Below are positions 15,586 through 24,035 of a stretch of 26,802 bases of DNA, piece by piece. Below the pieces are notes generated by a model that saw nothing but the letters and a program-made list of their open reading frames with translations, was not told where the DNA came from and did no database searches. Position 1 is the stretch's first letter. The number at the start of each line of letters is the position of its first letter. A program made the translations under genes and the position numbers. This DNA comes from Ruthenibacterium lactatiformans (GTDB taxonomy: Bacteria; Bacillota; Clostridia; Oscillospirales; Ruminococcaceae): assembly GCF_000949455.1 (NCBI RefSeq), contig NZ_JXXK01000041.1, forward strand, positions 1 to 26,802, written 5' to 3'.

Positions 15586-16641
15586 ATGGACCGCACGGAA
15601 TTATACCGGGTGAGCACGCAGATACTGGAGAATATCATCAACGACGAAAAGAATGACAACAACATCCTGTTCGATATGGATATCTGGGATTGGTCCCAGG
15701 GAGTGGCGCTGTACGGCATCTGGAAATACTACAGGCTCACCGGAGAACGGCGGTATTTGGAGTATCTGACACAGTGGTTCGATACCAAGCTGAACAGACC
15801 CATCGTACACAACATCAACACGATGGCGCCGCTGCTCACACTGTGCTTTTTGTACGAGGAAACAGGCAGGGAAGAGTATCGTGACTACTGTGAGTCCTGT
15901 GCAGAGTGGCTGCTGGACGGCCTGCCAAAAACCGAGATGGGCGGGTTTCAGCATGTCACCATCGACTCTGACAACAACCAGCAGCTTTGGGCGGACACGG
16001 TATTCATGGCGGTGCTGTTCATGGGGAAGATCGCTTCCATCACGGGCGACGAGCGGTACGCGGGAGAATGCAAAAAGCAGTTTATGCTGCACATACACTA
16101 TCTCTCGGATAAAAAGACAGGGCTGTGGTGCCACGGTTGGTCGTTTGAGCGCATGGACAATTATGCAGGCGCATTTTGGGCGCGTGGAAATTGCTGGTTC
16201 ACCATCGCGGCGGCCGAGCTGCCGGGCCTGCTGGAGCTGGAGGAGTGGGAGAGCGACCTGATCCTGGATGCTTACCGCGCACAGGCGGCGGCTCTGTGCC
16301 GCTATCAATCCCCGGATGGGCTTTGGCACACGCTGGTGGACCGGGAAGATTCTTATCTTGAGGTTTCCGGCTCCTCGGGCTTCGCCTACGGGCTGCTGAA
16401 AGGTGTTCGCGCGGGGCTGCTGCCTGCGTCGTGCAGAGATGCGGCGCTGCGCGCCGCACAGGCGGTGCGGGCTCATATCGGGCCCGACGGCCTGGTGGGG
16501 CAGGTGTCCTACGGTACCATCGTGGCGGATACGCTGGAATATTATAAAAATGTTCCTCTGCGGCCCACAGGTTATGGCCAGAATCTGGCGCTTATGATGC
16601 TGGTGGAGCTTTTGGTGTGGGACGCGCAGGGCCTGCTGTGA
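15586..16641 (+). CDS. Unsaturated uronyl hydrolase, GH105 (YteR/YesR-like)
   Basis: A 351-residue (alpha/alpha)6-barrel glycosidase. GH105 enzymes hydrate the double bond of 4,5-unsaturated galacturonyl or glucuronyl ends made by lyases, which releases a 5-keto-4-deoxyuronate. Family marks are visible: WDWSQGVALYGIWKYY (34-49), MAPLLTLC, WADTVFMAVLFMG (135-147) with Asp137 at the catalytic position, WARGNCWF (198-205) and SGSSGFAYGLLKG near the end. No signal peptide, so it works in the cytoplasm like YteR. The ATG at 15586 follows GGAAGTGACAGGGAG. Its neighbours fit: a heparinase-like lyase upstream and a second toroid protein 45 bases downstream would supply unsaturated ends. This is the clearest evidence that the locus targets a uronic-acid glycan such as pectin side chains, ulvan-like or glycosaminoglycan-like material. 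Confidence 0.92.
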   Translation: MDRTELYRVSTQILENIINDEKNDNNILFDMDIWDWSQGVALYGIWKYYRLTGERRYLEYLTQWFDTKLNRPIVHNINTMAPLLTLCFLYEETGREEYRDYCESCAEWLLDGLPKTEMGGFQHVTIDSDNNQQLWADTVFMAVLFMGKIASITGDERYAGECKKQFMLHIHYLSDKKTGLWCHGWSFERMDNYAGAFWARGNCWFTIAAAELPGLLELEEWESDLILDAYRAQAAALCRYQSPDGLWHTLVDREDSYLEVSGSSGFAYGLLKGVRAGLLPASCRDAALRAAQAVRAHIGPDGLVGQVSYGTIVADTLEYYKNVPLRPTGYGQNLALMMLVELLVWDAQGLL

Positions 16642-16686
16642 GTTGCCCACGCGGAACACAACATATAAATAAAGAAGGTAATGAGA

Positions 16687-18312
16687 ATGGATTTATTGCA
16701 GCGCAGCGTTGCAGAATATGAAAAAGAATTTGAAATGCTGGAGAAGTACCAGATCACCGACCCGCAGGACCCGGATTTCGGCGGATACTACAACAAGGAT
16801 TTCGGCGTAGTGGCGCAGAACTGCGGCTCGGCCGCGGCAAAACCGATGACGCTGTATTTCTGCCCTCAGAGCCGGTATTACAAAGACCCCCGCGCACTGG
16901 CCTGCGCCGACGGCCTGGTGCAGCATCTTCTGAACCACCTGCACCCCGACGGCACGATGGACTATTATTCCTGCAATTTTCACTCTGCGCCGGACACAGC
17001 GTTTGTCACACTGGCGCTGGCAAAGCCCGCCAAGCTGGTAAAGGCCGAGACACCAGAGGAAAAAGCATTTCAGAAAAAGCTGTTTCTTGTGCTGCGCCGC
17101 ATGGGCGACGGCATGGTGGAGGAAGGGTTCCATACTCCGAACCACCGCTGGGTCATCTCGGCCGCGCTGGCACTGCTCAATACGCTTATGCCCGACGAGC
17201 GCTATGTGGCGCGCATCGATCAGTATCTGGCCGAGCATATTGATTGCAATGAGGACGGGGAATATGCCGAGCGTTCAGCGGGCGGATACAACGAGATCAA
17301 CAACCGCGCGTTGCTGATTTTGGCGCAGGATCTGGGAAAAACAGAGCTGCTGGAATATGTGCGCCGCAATCTGGAAATGATGCCCGTCTTTTATCACACG
17401 GATTTTTCTATCTTCACCGAGAACTCCCGTCGGCAGGACAAGGGCACCGCACCCTACGCGGAAAAATATGCTTACCAATACCTGTTGTGCGGCCATGCAC
17501 TGCATGATGAGGCGCTGCGCGCCATAGGTACGGCGCAGCTTGAGGCCTGTATCCGCTGCGGCCGGCCTTTTCCGCTTGCGGCAGAGGACCTGATGCTGTT
17601 TCCGGAGGCCTTTCAAAACCTGCCCGCCCCCGCCGGTCCGGAGTTGTTTGAGGTGGACCGGCTGCTGAAGGGCTCGGGCCTTTTGCGCCTTTCCCGAGGA
17701 GGCCTCAACCTGTGGGCGGTGGAGCGTCAACCCGCGTTTCTGTTCCTGAAAAAGGGCGGCATCGATTTTTACATCAAGGGCGGCATCAGCTTTTTCAACT
17801 GCCGCCACCTCTTGATGGAGAATATCCGTCCCTGCGGGGACGGTTACGAGATGGAATATGAGGGCACGGGCCAATATTATCAGCCCTTCGGTGAATATCA
17901 GGGCACGAACGACTGGTGGGAGATGGACCACTCCAGGCGCAGGACGTCCGGTCATCTTTCAGTGAAGGTGAAAGCCACCGTCACGCCGGTGGACGACGGC
18001 TTTGATATCCGCGTGCAGACCTGGGGCTGCCCCGCCTCCACCATCCGGTTTGAGTTCGGCATTCTGCCCAATGTACTTATCCGCGGCGAAGGATATCGCA
18101 TTCCGGCGAATGCCGGAGGCTCTTTGGTCGCCGCAAAGGGCGAACTGGAATTGTTTGACGGAAAGGATACGGTTTCCGTCGGGCCGGGGTTTGCTGTGAA
18201 TGACGTGATCAAGGGGCTTTTTGGCGCCGTGCCGGCGTCGGAGGACCGGTTCAACCTCTATTTCAACGACGTGACAAATTTTGACCGCCGTTTTTCCATC
18301 CGTGTGAAATAA
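16687..18312 (+). CDS. Putative toroid-fold polysaccharide lyase-like protein
   Basis: A 541-residue cytoplasmic protein. It has a helical first part to about residue 330, which I read as an (alpha/alpha) toroid, then a beta-rich part with a run of strands (GGIDFYIKGGISFF onward), the architecture shared by several polysaccharide lyase families. Candidate active-site marks are TPNHRWVISA (150-159) with Asn152-His153, YAERSAGGYNEINN (193-206) with Tyr residues, and FTENSRRQDKG (243-253). Asn-His plus Tyr is the usual catalytic set in alginate- and heparinase-type lyases, but the assignment is by resemblance only. I prefer ATG 16687 because AAGAAGG lies eight bases before it; ATG 16681 is too close. 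It is the last gene before a 192-base gap and a new promoter. It could also be a hydrolase or a non-catalytic relative. Confidence 0.65.
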   Translation: MDLLQRSVAEYEKEFEMLEKYQITDPQDPDFGGYYNKDFGVVAQNCGSAAAKPMTLYFCPQSRYYKDPRALACADGLVQHLLNHLHPDGTMDYYSCNFHSAPDTAFVTLALAKPAKLVKAETPEEKAFQKKLFLVLRRMGDGMVEEGFHTPNHRWVISAALALLNTLMPDERYVARIDQYLAEHIDCNEDGEYAERSAGGYNEINNRALLILAQDLGKTELLEYVRRNLEMMPVFYHTDFSIFTENSRRQDKGTAPYAEKYAYQYLLCGHALHDEALRAIGTAQLEACIRCGRPFPLAAEDLMLFPEAFQNLPAPAGPELFEVDRLLKGSGLLRLSRGGLNLWAVERQPAFLFLKKGGIDFYIKGGISFFNCRHLLMENIRPCGDGYEMEYEGTGQYYQPFGEYQGTNDWWEMDHSRRRTSGHLSVKVKATVTPVDDGFDIRVQTWGCPASTIRFEFGILPNVLIRGEGYRIPANAGGSLVAAKGELELFDGKDTVSVGPGFAVNDVIKGLFGAVPASEDRFNLYFNDVTNFDRRFSIRVK

Positions 18313-18365
18313 TACCGGCGCTGCGGGGCGCGAGAGTCGTTTTTGCGCTCTGGCTGAAAGGACTT

Positions 18366-18394
18366 TTGACAAGGACCGTAAACCCATATACTAT
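18366..18394 (+). promoter_or_regulatory. Strong sigma-70 promoter of the AraC-type regulator gene
   Basis: A perfect TTGACA (18366-18371), a 17-base spacer and TACTAT (18389-18394) form the best promoter in the window. Transcription would begin near 18401. No clear terminator ends the preceding operon, so some read-through is also possible. Confidence 0.75.
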
Positions 18395-18410
18395 TAAAGA
18401 GTGAAATTTT

Positions 18411-18466
18411 GCAGGCAGGAGTGCCGTGCGCCGCAGCAGCGGCACGCGGCGCCGGCATTGGCCTGC
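18411..18466 (+). other. Structured 5' leader with alternative hairpins
   Basis: GCAGGC (18411-18416) pairs with GCCTGC (18461-18466). Within it, TGCCG plus GCGCCGC (18422-18434, one bulged T) pairs with GCGGCGC plus CGGCA (18446-18457), a 12-pair stem. GTGCCG (18421-18426) can instead pair with CGGCAC (18440-18445), which excludes the first stem. The element begins about ten bases after the predicted transcript start and ends about 38 bases before the preferred start codon. Confidence 0.5.
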
Positions 18467-18504
18467 CGGAAAAAGCGGGAATGTGGAAAGGGATACGGTG
18501 GAGG

Positions 18505-20595
18505 ATGAAGAATTCTTTTTTCAGAAAATATAAAAATGAGTTTGCACTTTACAGGATCAGGAAAAAACTGCTGACGATCATTGCGGTGCTGCTGGTGGTT
18601 TTTGCCATGCTCACGATGCTGCTTTTTTATTTATCTGAACGCAGCTCTTATCAGAAAAACATGGCCGAATCCAACGAGATCATGGCGAGCCAGATGGCGT
18701 CCGTATATGAGCTGTACATGCAGAACGTTAAAGAGATCGCACACGATACAGCTTTCAACAATCAGGAGCTGTTCCATCTTTCGGCCGGGGAGCGGCAGGA
18801 TCCGCAAGCCAAAACAAAGATATTGGACATGCTGGGTTCCATCAGTGTGATGAACCCGTATGTCCATTCGGCATATCTGTATTATGAAGAAGAGGGAATG
18901 GTGTACAGCTCTATCTCCATGCCATATTCCATCACTCCACTGGAAAATTTTGGCGACAAAGTGGTTTTTGAGCAGGATTCCGCAGCGAAGCCATATCAAG
19001 TGGCTCCGCATCTGCTTCATTCCACAGCAGCAATGTCGGATCTGCGCAAGCAGCCGCTCATCATCAGCTATGTTGTGCCGACGGCCAGCCGGAACGGCAC
19101 GGTCTACCTGTGCGTAAATGTGAACACCCGTTCGCTGTATTCAATGATCCTGCGGGATTTTGAGCTGGAACAGAATAAGAATTTTTATATCGTCGACAAG
19201 GAAGGCTACGTGGTTTTCCATCGGGATTCGGAATATCTGTTTGTGAAACAGGACGAGCTGCCTCAGAAGGATGACGTGATCCGTTCCGAGGCATATTCCA
19301 GCATTTTAGGCTTCACATTTGTGTTTGAGAGCACGGTGCCGCCGCTGGAATCCGGCCTTCTGCGGTTTTCCTCCTGGATTCTGGGCGCGCTGTGCGTGAC
19401 GATGGTCGTGGCCATCGTATCGGTTATATATTCCACTCTGCCCATCCGCAAGATGGTGCAGGTGGCTAAAAAATCGAATCTGAGGGACTTCCTTGCGAAG
19501 TCGGGCGGTTCGGCCGATACTACGTTTTGGGACAGGTCGATGCAGGAGTGCAAAAACCATGTGGTGGGAGTGTTCCGCATCGCATCGCATGCGGACGCCG
19601 AGGAATTTTTGAACCAAAGCATCAAAATGTCCGCGGAAAACGAGAAGGATTACCAATTCCTCGTCATCAAGATGTCCGGCGAAACCATAGCCATCATCTT
19701 CGGCAACATCCGCCATTACGGGGACATTCAATTTCGCCAGCATGTGCGTACCCAGTGCGAAAAAATGTGCGCCACGTTCCGGGCGGGCGAAAAAGCTTAC
19801 TGCGTGGTGTCCCAGGTGAAAACCGGGGTGGAACAGCTGCGCGACGGTTACCGGGAATGCTGCGAGACCTTCCGCTACCAATATCTGTTCCCCCAGCAGG
19901 TGATCGTTTGGGAAAAAATCGATACTGCTCTGCCCGGCTATCCTTTCCCCGTGCGTCACGAACGGCACATCATCAACAATCTGATGGCGGGCAAGGGAGA
20001 GGCGTGCCTGCGACACATCGACGAGATATTTGCGGATTTTCGCAGTGGTGATTACCTCATCAAGGACAGCGAGATCAACCGCTATTTGGCCGTGATGCAG
20101 GAAAACATCTCCCTGCGGCTGGAGACGCTGCCCATCCCCATAGAACGTCCCGCACGGCATGGCTTTGACGCGTGCGCGACATTGGACGAGGTGTACACGG
20201 TATTTGTGGGCTATGTTCACGAGATTCTCGTACAGATCACCAACCGCCCGCGCGAGCCGGAAAATAACGTCAACACAGTGGTCCTGGAATATATCGAAAA
20301 GAATTTCTGCCAAAATGATATCTGCCTGAGCAAAATTGCAGAGGAGCTTTCCCTTTCGGCAAACCTCATCAGCCGCATCGTGAAAGAGGCTTCCCACCGC
20401 AGCTTTTCCGAGTATATCACCTATAAGCGTATTCAGAGAAGCAAGGAGCTTTTGGCGGACGGCTCCATGAGCATCAATGCGGTGTCCGAGGCGGTCGGTT
20501 TTACCTATCCTTATTACTTTATCCGTAAATTCAAAGAGCTGGAGGGCGTTACGCCGGGCCAGTACATTGGCGCGCAGACGCCTTCGGACGGCTGA
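18505..20595 (+). CDS. Membrane-bound AraC-family transcriptional regulator with extracellular sensor domain
   Basis: With the ATG at 18505 the protein has 696 residues. A basic N terminus leads into a transmembrane helix (about 21-43), an extracellular sensor region of Cache type (about 44-285; YIVDKEGYVVFH is typical), a second transmembrane helix (about 288-310), a cytoplasmic middle part, and a C-terminal AraC domain with two helix-turn-helix units (LSKIAEELSLSANLISRIVK and INAVSEAVGFTYPYYFIRKF). Such one-component regulators sense an external sugar or a loaded binding protein and activate transport and degradation genes. It is expected to control this locus, perhaps through the repeats near 4853-4931 or 9847-10083. 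Start uncertain: GGTGGAGG abuts ATG 18505 with almost no spacing, and ATG 18481 lies in frame. Its own promoter and leader precede it, and the GH2 gene follows by 50 bases. Confidence 0.9.
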   Translation: MKNSFFRKYKNEFALYRIRKKLLTIIAVLLVVFAMLTMLLFYLSERSSYQKNMAESNEIMASQMASVYELYMQNVKEIAHDTAFNNQELFHLSAGERQDPQAKTKILDMLGSISVMNPYVHSAYLYYEEEGMVYSSISMPYSITPLENFGDKVVFEQDSAAKPYQVAPHLLHSTAAMSDLRKQPLIISYVVPTASRNGTVYLCVNVNTRSLYSMILRDFELEQNKNFYIVDKEGYVVFHRDSEYLFVKQDELPQKDDVIRSEAYSSILGFTFVFESTVPPLESGLLRFSSWILGALCVTMVVAIVSVIYSTLPIRKMVQVAKKSNLRDFLAKSGGSADTTFWDRSMQECKNHVVGVFRIASHADAEEFLNQSIKMSAENEKDYQFLVIKMSGETIAIIFGNIRHYGDIQFRQHVRTQCEKMCATFRAGEKAYCVVSQVKTGVEQLRDGYRECCETFRYQYLFPQQVIVWEKIDTALPGYPFPVRHERHIINNLMAGKGEACLRHIDEIFADFRSGDYLIKDSEINRYLAVMQENISLRLETLPIPIERPARHGFDACATLDEVYTVFVGYVHEILVQITNRPREPENNVNTVVLEYIEKNFCQNDICLSKIAEELSLSANLISRIVKEASHRSFSEYITYKRIQRSKELLADGSMSINAVSEAVGFTYPYYFIRKFKELEGVTPGQYIGAQTPSDG

Positions 20596-20645
20596 AATAC
20601 CGCTCTCATAGCCGAGCCGGGCGCGGCGCGGGAAGGAGCAATAAA

Positions 20646-22961
20646 ATGGAGAAATTGCTGCTTGACGGCAAATGGGAACTGCATTACGCGCCCGAGCAAC
20701 CGCGAAAGACGACGGCGCAGGCGGTGAAGGAAGACCCGGCCTATACGCACATTGAGGCGAACGTACCGGGGAACGCGGAACTTGACCTATACGCAGCGGG
20801 CAAAGCACCGGAGCCATTTTGGGGAACGAACCTATATGCGTTCCGTCCCTATGAGTTTTACGAGTGGTGGTACACGCGCACGTTTTTTGCGCCGCAGGCG
20901 CTGGCGGACCGCGGCGCGGTGCTGTGCCTGGACGGCGTGGACACCTTTTCGACGGTGTATCTGAACGGGACGGCAGTGGGCGAGACGGACGATATGATGC
21001 TGGAATACCGGTTCGACGTCACAGGAGCGCTGCGGGAGGGTGAAAATGAGATCGCCGTGCACATCCGCTCCACGGTGAACGCCGCCCGGAGTATGGAGTA
21101 CCCCATGGGCGTGCGCGGCCCGGGGTGGGAGCACACGGACGAGATGATCTGTGTGCGCAAGCCGGGCCATATGTTCGGCTGGGATATCGCGCCGCGCTTT
21201 GTGTCCGCCGGGCTGTGGCGGAGCGTTTCCATCTGCCCAAAGCGGGACACATATTTTAAAGAAGTGTACATGACAACGCTGCGCGCGGACAGGGAACGTG
21301 CGCAGGTACTGCTGAAGTTCCGTTTTGCAGCGGAAGACCCGATGCTGGAGGGGTTTGCGGTGCGGGTGCGCGGCACGTGTGCGGAAAGCTCTTTCTGCGA
21401 AACGGTACGCGTGAAGTTCTGCTCTGACGAACGGAGCTTCTGGGTGCGGGAGCCGAAGCTGTGGTGGCCCAGAGGCTACGGCCCGGCCAGCCTTTACCGA
21501 ACGCAGGTGGAGCTGCTGCACCACGGAGAGGTGCAGGACGTGTGGGAGCTGAACCTGGGGATCCGTACATTCGAAGTACAGACGAATTTTGTGCCGGGTG
21601 ACGACGGAGAATTCAAGGTGCTGGCAAACGGCGTGCCGATCCTTTGCAAGGGTGCGAACTGGGTGCCGCTGGACGCGTTCCACAGCCGGGACGCGCAGCG
21701 GTATGAACAGGCGCTTTCGCTGTTCCGCGAGACGAACTGCAATATCGTGCGGTGCTGGGGCGGGAACGTCTACGAAGACCACGCGTTTTACGATATTTGT
21801 GATGAGAGCGGCATCCTGGTCTGGCAGGATTTTTCGCTGGCATGTGCACTCTACCCGCAGACGGATGAATTTGCAAAGATCATCGAGCGTGAGGCTGCTG
21901 CGGCAGTCGTCAAACTGCGCAATCATCCCAGCATCCTGCTCTGGTCCGGCGACAACGAAGTGGACGCGATGTACTACAACTTCGGGTACGATCTGCCGCA
22001 TGTGCGCAACAACCGCCTTACCCGCGAGGTGCTTCCGCGCGTGGCGGCGTCACATGACCCATTCCGCTTCTTTCTGCCGTCCTCGCCCTATATTCCGCTC
22101 ACAGTGTCGGGTGATTTGAATGTGCCCGAGCAGCACAACTGGGGGCCGCGCGACTATTTCAAGGGGGACTTTTACCGCCATTCCAGCGCGCATTTCATCA
22201 GCGAGATCGGGTATCACGGCTGTCCGGCGGTGTCGTCTATGCGGCAGTTTATCCCGGAAAAGGACCTTTGGCCCATCCAAAATGACGCATGGGATGCCCA
22301 CAACACCGAGTATACGCTGTGCATCCGGGACCGTGGGTACGACCGCAACCAGCTGATGGTGGACCAGGTGCGGGACATGTTTGGTACGGAATGCGAAAGC
22401 CTGGAACAGCTGGCCATGCTGTCGCAGATCAGCCAGGCGGAGGCGAAGAAATTTTTCATTGAACAGACGCGCCTGAAAAAATGGCGCAGGACGGGGATCA
22501 TATGGTGGAATATGCTGGACTGCTGGCCGCAGATCTCGGATGCGGTGGTGGATTACTATTTCCACAAAAAGCTGGCGTTTTACTACATCGGCCGCGTGCA
22601 GCAGCCGGTGTGCATGGTCTGCGCCGAGCCGGAGAACTGGTGCCATAAAATCTTTTTGTGCAACGATTCCAACGAAGCGCACACCGTGCGGTATATCGTG
22701 CGGGACGGCGAGACGCGGGAAGCGCTGTGTATGGGCGAGGCTGTGTCGCCCGCCAATGAAAATGTCTGTGTGGGCAAGGTGAAGACCTATTCCGGCGTAC
22801 AGCGCCTGATCGTGATGGAGTGGACGCTGGAGGACGGCCGGCGGGGGGCGAACCACTATGTGACAGGCTACCCGGCTTTTGATGCCCGGCGGTATGCCGT
22901 CTGGCTGGGGATCATCGAAAAGCTGGACACACCGTTCGACAGCGCGGGATGTTTTGCGTAA
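20646..22961 (+). CDS. Glycoside hydrolase family 2, beta-mannosidase type
   Basis: A 771-residue cytoplasmic retaining glycosidase. Domain order matches GH2: an N-terminal sugar-binding beta-sandwich (LDGVDTFSTVYLNGTAVG, 95-112), an immunoglobulin-like domain (FWVREPKLWWPRGYG, 265-279), then a TIM barrel with NIVRCWGGNVYEDHAFYDICDE (366-387). The acid/base is Glu438 in WSGDNE and the nucleophile is Glu520 in FISEIGYHG, a mannosidase-style reading of the usual SEFG motif. The GANWVP (337-342) and CWGGNVYE motifs are most typical of beta-mannosidases and exo-beta-glucosaminidases, less of beta-galactosidases. It starts behind GAAGGAG, 50 bases after the regulator gene, and is followed within 31 bases by a URO-D gene. 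It would release a terminal beta-linked sugar, probably mannose-like, from the imported oligosaccharide; a methylated or otherwise modified sugar is possible. Confidence 0.92.
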   Translation: MEKLLLDGKWELHYAPEQPRKTTAQAVKEDPAYTHIEANVPGNAELDLYAAGKAPEPFWGTNLYAFRPYEFYEWWYTRTFFAPQALADRGAVLCLDGVDTFSTVYLNGTAVGETDDMMLEYRFDVTGALREGENEIAVHIRSTVNAARSMEYPMGVRGPGWEHTDEMICVRKPGHMFGWDIAPRFVSAGLWRSVSICPKRDTYFKEVYMTTLRADRERAQVLLKFRFAAEDPMLEGFAVRVRGTCAESSFCETVRVKFCSDERSFWVREPKLWWPRGYGPASLYRTQVELLHHGEVQDVWELNLGIRTFEVQTNFVPGDDGEFKVLANGVPILCKGANWVPLDAFHSRDAQRYEQALSLFRETNCNIVRCWGGNVYEDHAFYDICDESGILVWQDFSLACALYPQTDEFAKIIEREAAAAVVKLRNHPSILLWSGDNEVDAMYYNFGYDLPHVRNNRLTREVLPRVAASHDPFRFFLPSSPYIPLTVSGDLNVPEQHNWGPRDYFKGDFYRHSSAHFISEIGYHGCPAVSSMRQFIPEKDLWPIQNDAWDAHNTEYTLCIRDRGYDRNQLMVDQVRDMFGTECESLEQLAMLSQISQAEAKKFFIEQTRLKKWRRTGIIWWNMLDCWPQISDAVVDYYFHKKLAFYYIGRVQQPVCMVCAEPENWCHKIFLCNDSNEAHTVRYIVRDGETREALCMGEAVSPANENVCVGKVKTYSGVQRLIVMEWTLEDGRRGANHYVTGYPAFDARRYAVWLGIIEKLDTPFDSAGCFA

Positions 22962-22992
22962 AAGGGCCGGAAAGACCCGGAGGAGAGACAGC

Positions 22993-24030
22993 ATGACGAG
23001 CAGAGAGCGTGTTGAGGCGGCGCTGGCCTTTGAGCCGGTAGACAAGGCGCCGCTGGAATACCATCCGTGCGGGCGGGGCCTGTACGAGCACGGGGAAGCG
23101 TTTCGGCGGCTGCTGAAAGCCCATCCCGGCGATTTTGAGGATTTTTCGGACATGCCCATTCCGCGGCCGCCGGCAGAGGCCTGCGGCCCGGACGGAAGCT
23201 ATCATGAGTACAAAACAGACGCCTGGGGCGTTACGTGGGAATCGCGCATTTTTGCCATGACGGGCCATCCGTACCGGCAGCCGCTGGCGGACTGGCGCGC
23301 GCTGGAAGGCTTCCGCTGTCCGCCCCACGCGCTGGCGGAGGATGCGGCGTTCGCCTCTTACGCAAAGCGCATCGCCCGCGTGCGTGAAACGCGGTATGCA
23401 AAAGACGGATGGTTCGGCTTTTTTGAACGGATGCATGCATTGCGTCCGTTTGAAGACGTGCTGATGGACGTGTACGACAATGAACGCGAGATCAACCGTC
23501 TGGCCGATATGCTGGTGGAATATGAGCTGGAGGAGCTGCGCCTGATGTGCGCGGCTGGCGTGGACGCGGTGCAGTTCGGGGACGATTTCGGCACGGCGCG
23601 GGCGATGCTGTTTTCGCCGGAGGTCTGGCGTTCGTTTTTCAAGCCGCGCTACCGCCGTTTGGTCCAATTCGCCAGAGAACAGGGAAAAGCCGTGTTTTTC
23701 CATACCTGCGGGTACGCGGCGCCCATTCTGGAGGACCTGCGGGAGATCGGCGTGAACGCGGTCTGGCCGCAGCTGACAGCCTATGATATGGAGGAGCTGG
23801 CTGCGCGGCTGCGCAGGCTTGGGCTGGCCTGCGCGATACACGTCGACCGCGCGAATGTGATGACGCACGGCACGCCCGCGGATGTGACGCGCGCCGTGCA
23901 TGCGGCGGCAAAGGCGTTTGACGTTATGAACGGCGGCGCATATTTTTATGTGGAGACGGACAACGGCTTCCCGCTGGAAAATATCCGTGCCTTGCTGGAA
24001 GCCATTGGAGCATACAGGAAAGAGGCCTGA
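22993..24030 (+). CDS. URO-D superfamily protein with HxCG motif (methyltransferase-like)
   Basis: A soluble protein of 345 residues. It opens with TSRERVEAALAFEPVDKAP, the family's standard N terminus. Other marks are VDAVQFGDDFGTARAMLFSPE (190-210), the conserved substrate-side strand, and KAVFFHTCGYAAPIL (232-246), where His237 and Cys239 match the zinc ligands of MtaA, MtbA and CmuA. The usual third cysteine near the C terminus is replaced by ETDNGFPLENI (Glu324/Asp326). Relatives transfer methyl groups between corrinoids and thiols or decarboxylate porphyrins. I use ATG 22993, preceded by AGGAGAG, since an upstream in-frame start at 22879 would overlap the GH2 gene. It sits between GH2 and a second URO-D gene that begins five bases beyond its stop, so the two are translated together and may act as partners. 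Substrate unknown. Confidence 0.88.
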   Translation: MTSRERVEAALAFEPVDKAPLEYHPCGRGLYEHGEAFRRLLKAHPGDFEDFSDMPIPRPPAEACGPDGSYHEYKTDAWGVTWESRIFAMTGHPYRQPLADWRALEGFRCPPHALAEDAAFASYAKRIARVRETRYAKDGWFGFFERMHALRPFEDVLMDVYDNEREINRLADMLVEYELEELRLMCAAGVDAVQFGDDFGTARAMLFSPEVWRSFFKPRYRRLVQFAREQGKAVFFHTCGYAAPILEDLREIGVNAVWPQLTAYDMEELAARLRRLGLACAIHVDRANVMTHGTPADVTRAVHAAAKAFDVMNGGAYFYVETDNGFPLENIRALLEAIGAYRKEA

Positions 24031-24035
24031 AGGAA

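Noticed and set aside
18313..18360. Terminator after the second lyase-like gene
   Set aside because: Only short GCGC and GAGAG/CTCT pairings around a TTTTT were found, with no stable stem followed by a T-run.
19306..20817. Minus-strand open frame of 503 codons opposite the AraC regulator
   Set aside because: Shadow of the regulator's coding strand; crosses the GH2 start and has no supporting signal.
22879..22992. Upstream in-frame start for the URO-D gene, overlapping the GH2 gene
   Set aside because: The extra 38 residues do not resemble the family, whereas ATG 22993 has a ribosome site and begins the conserved N terminus.
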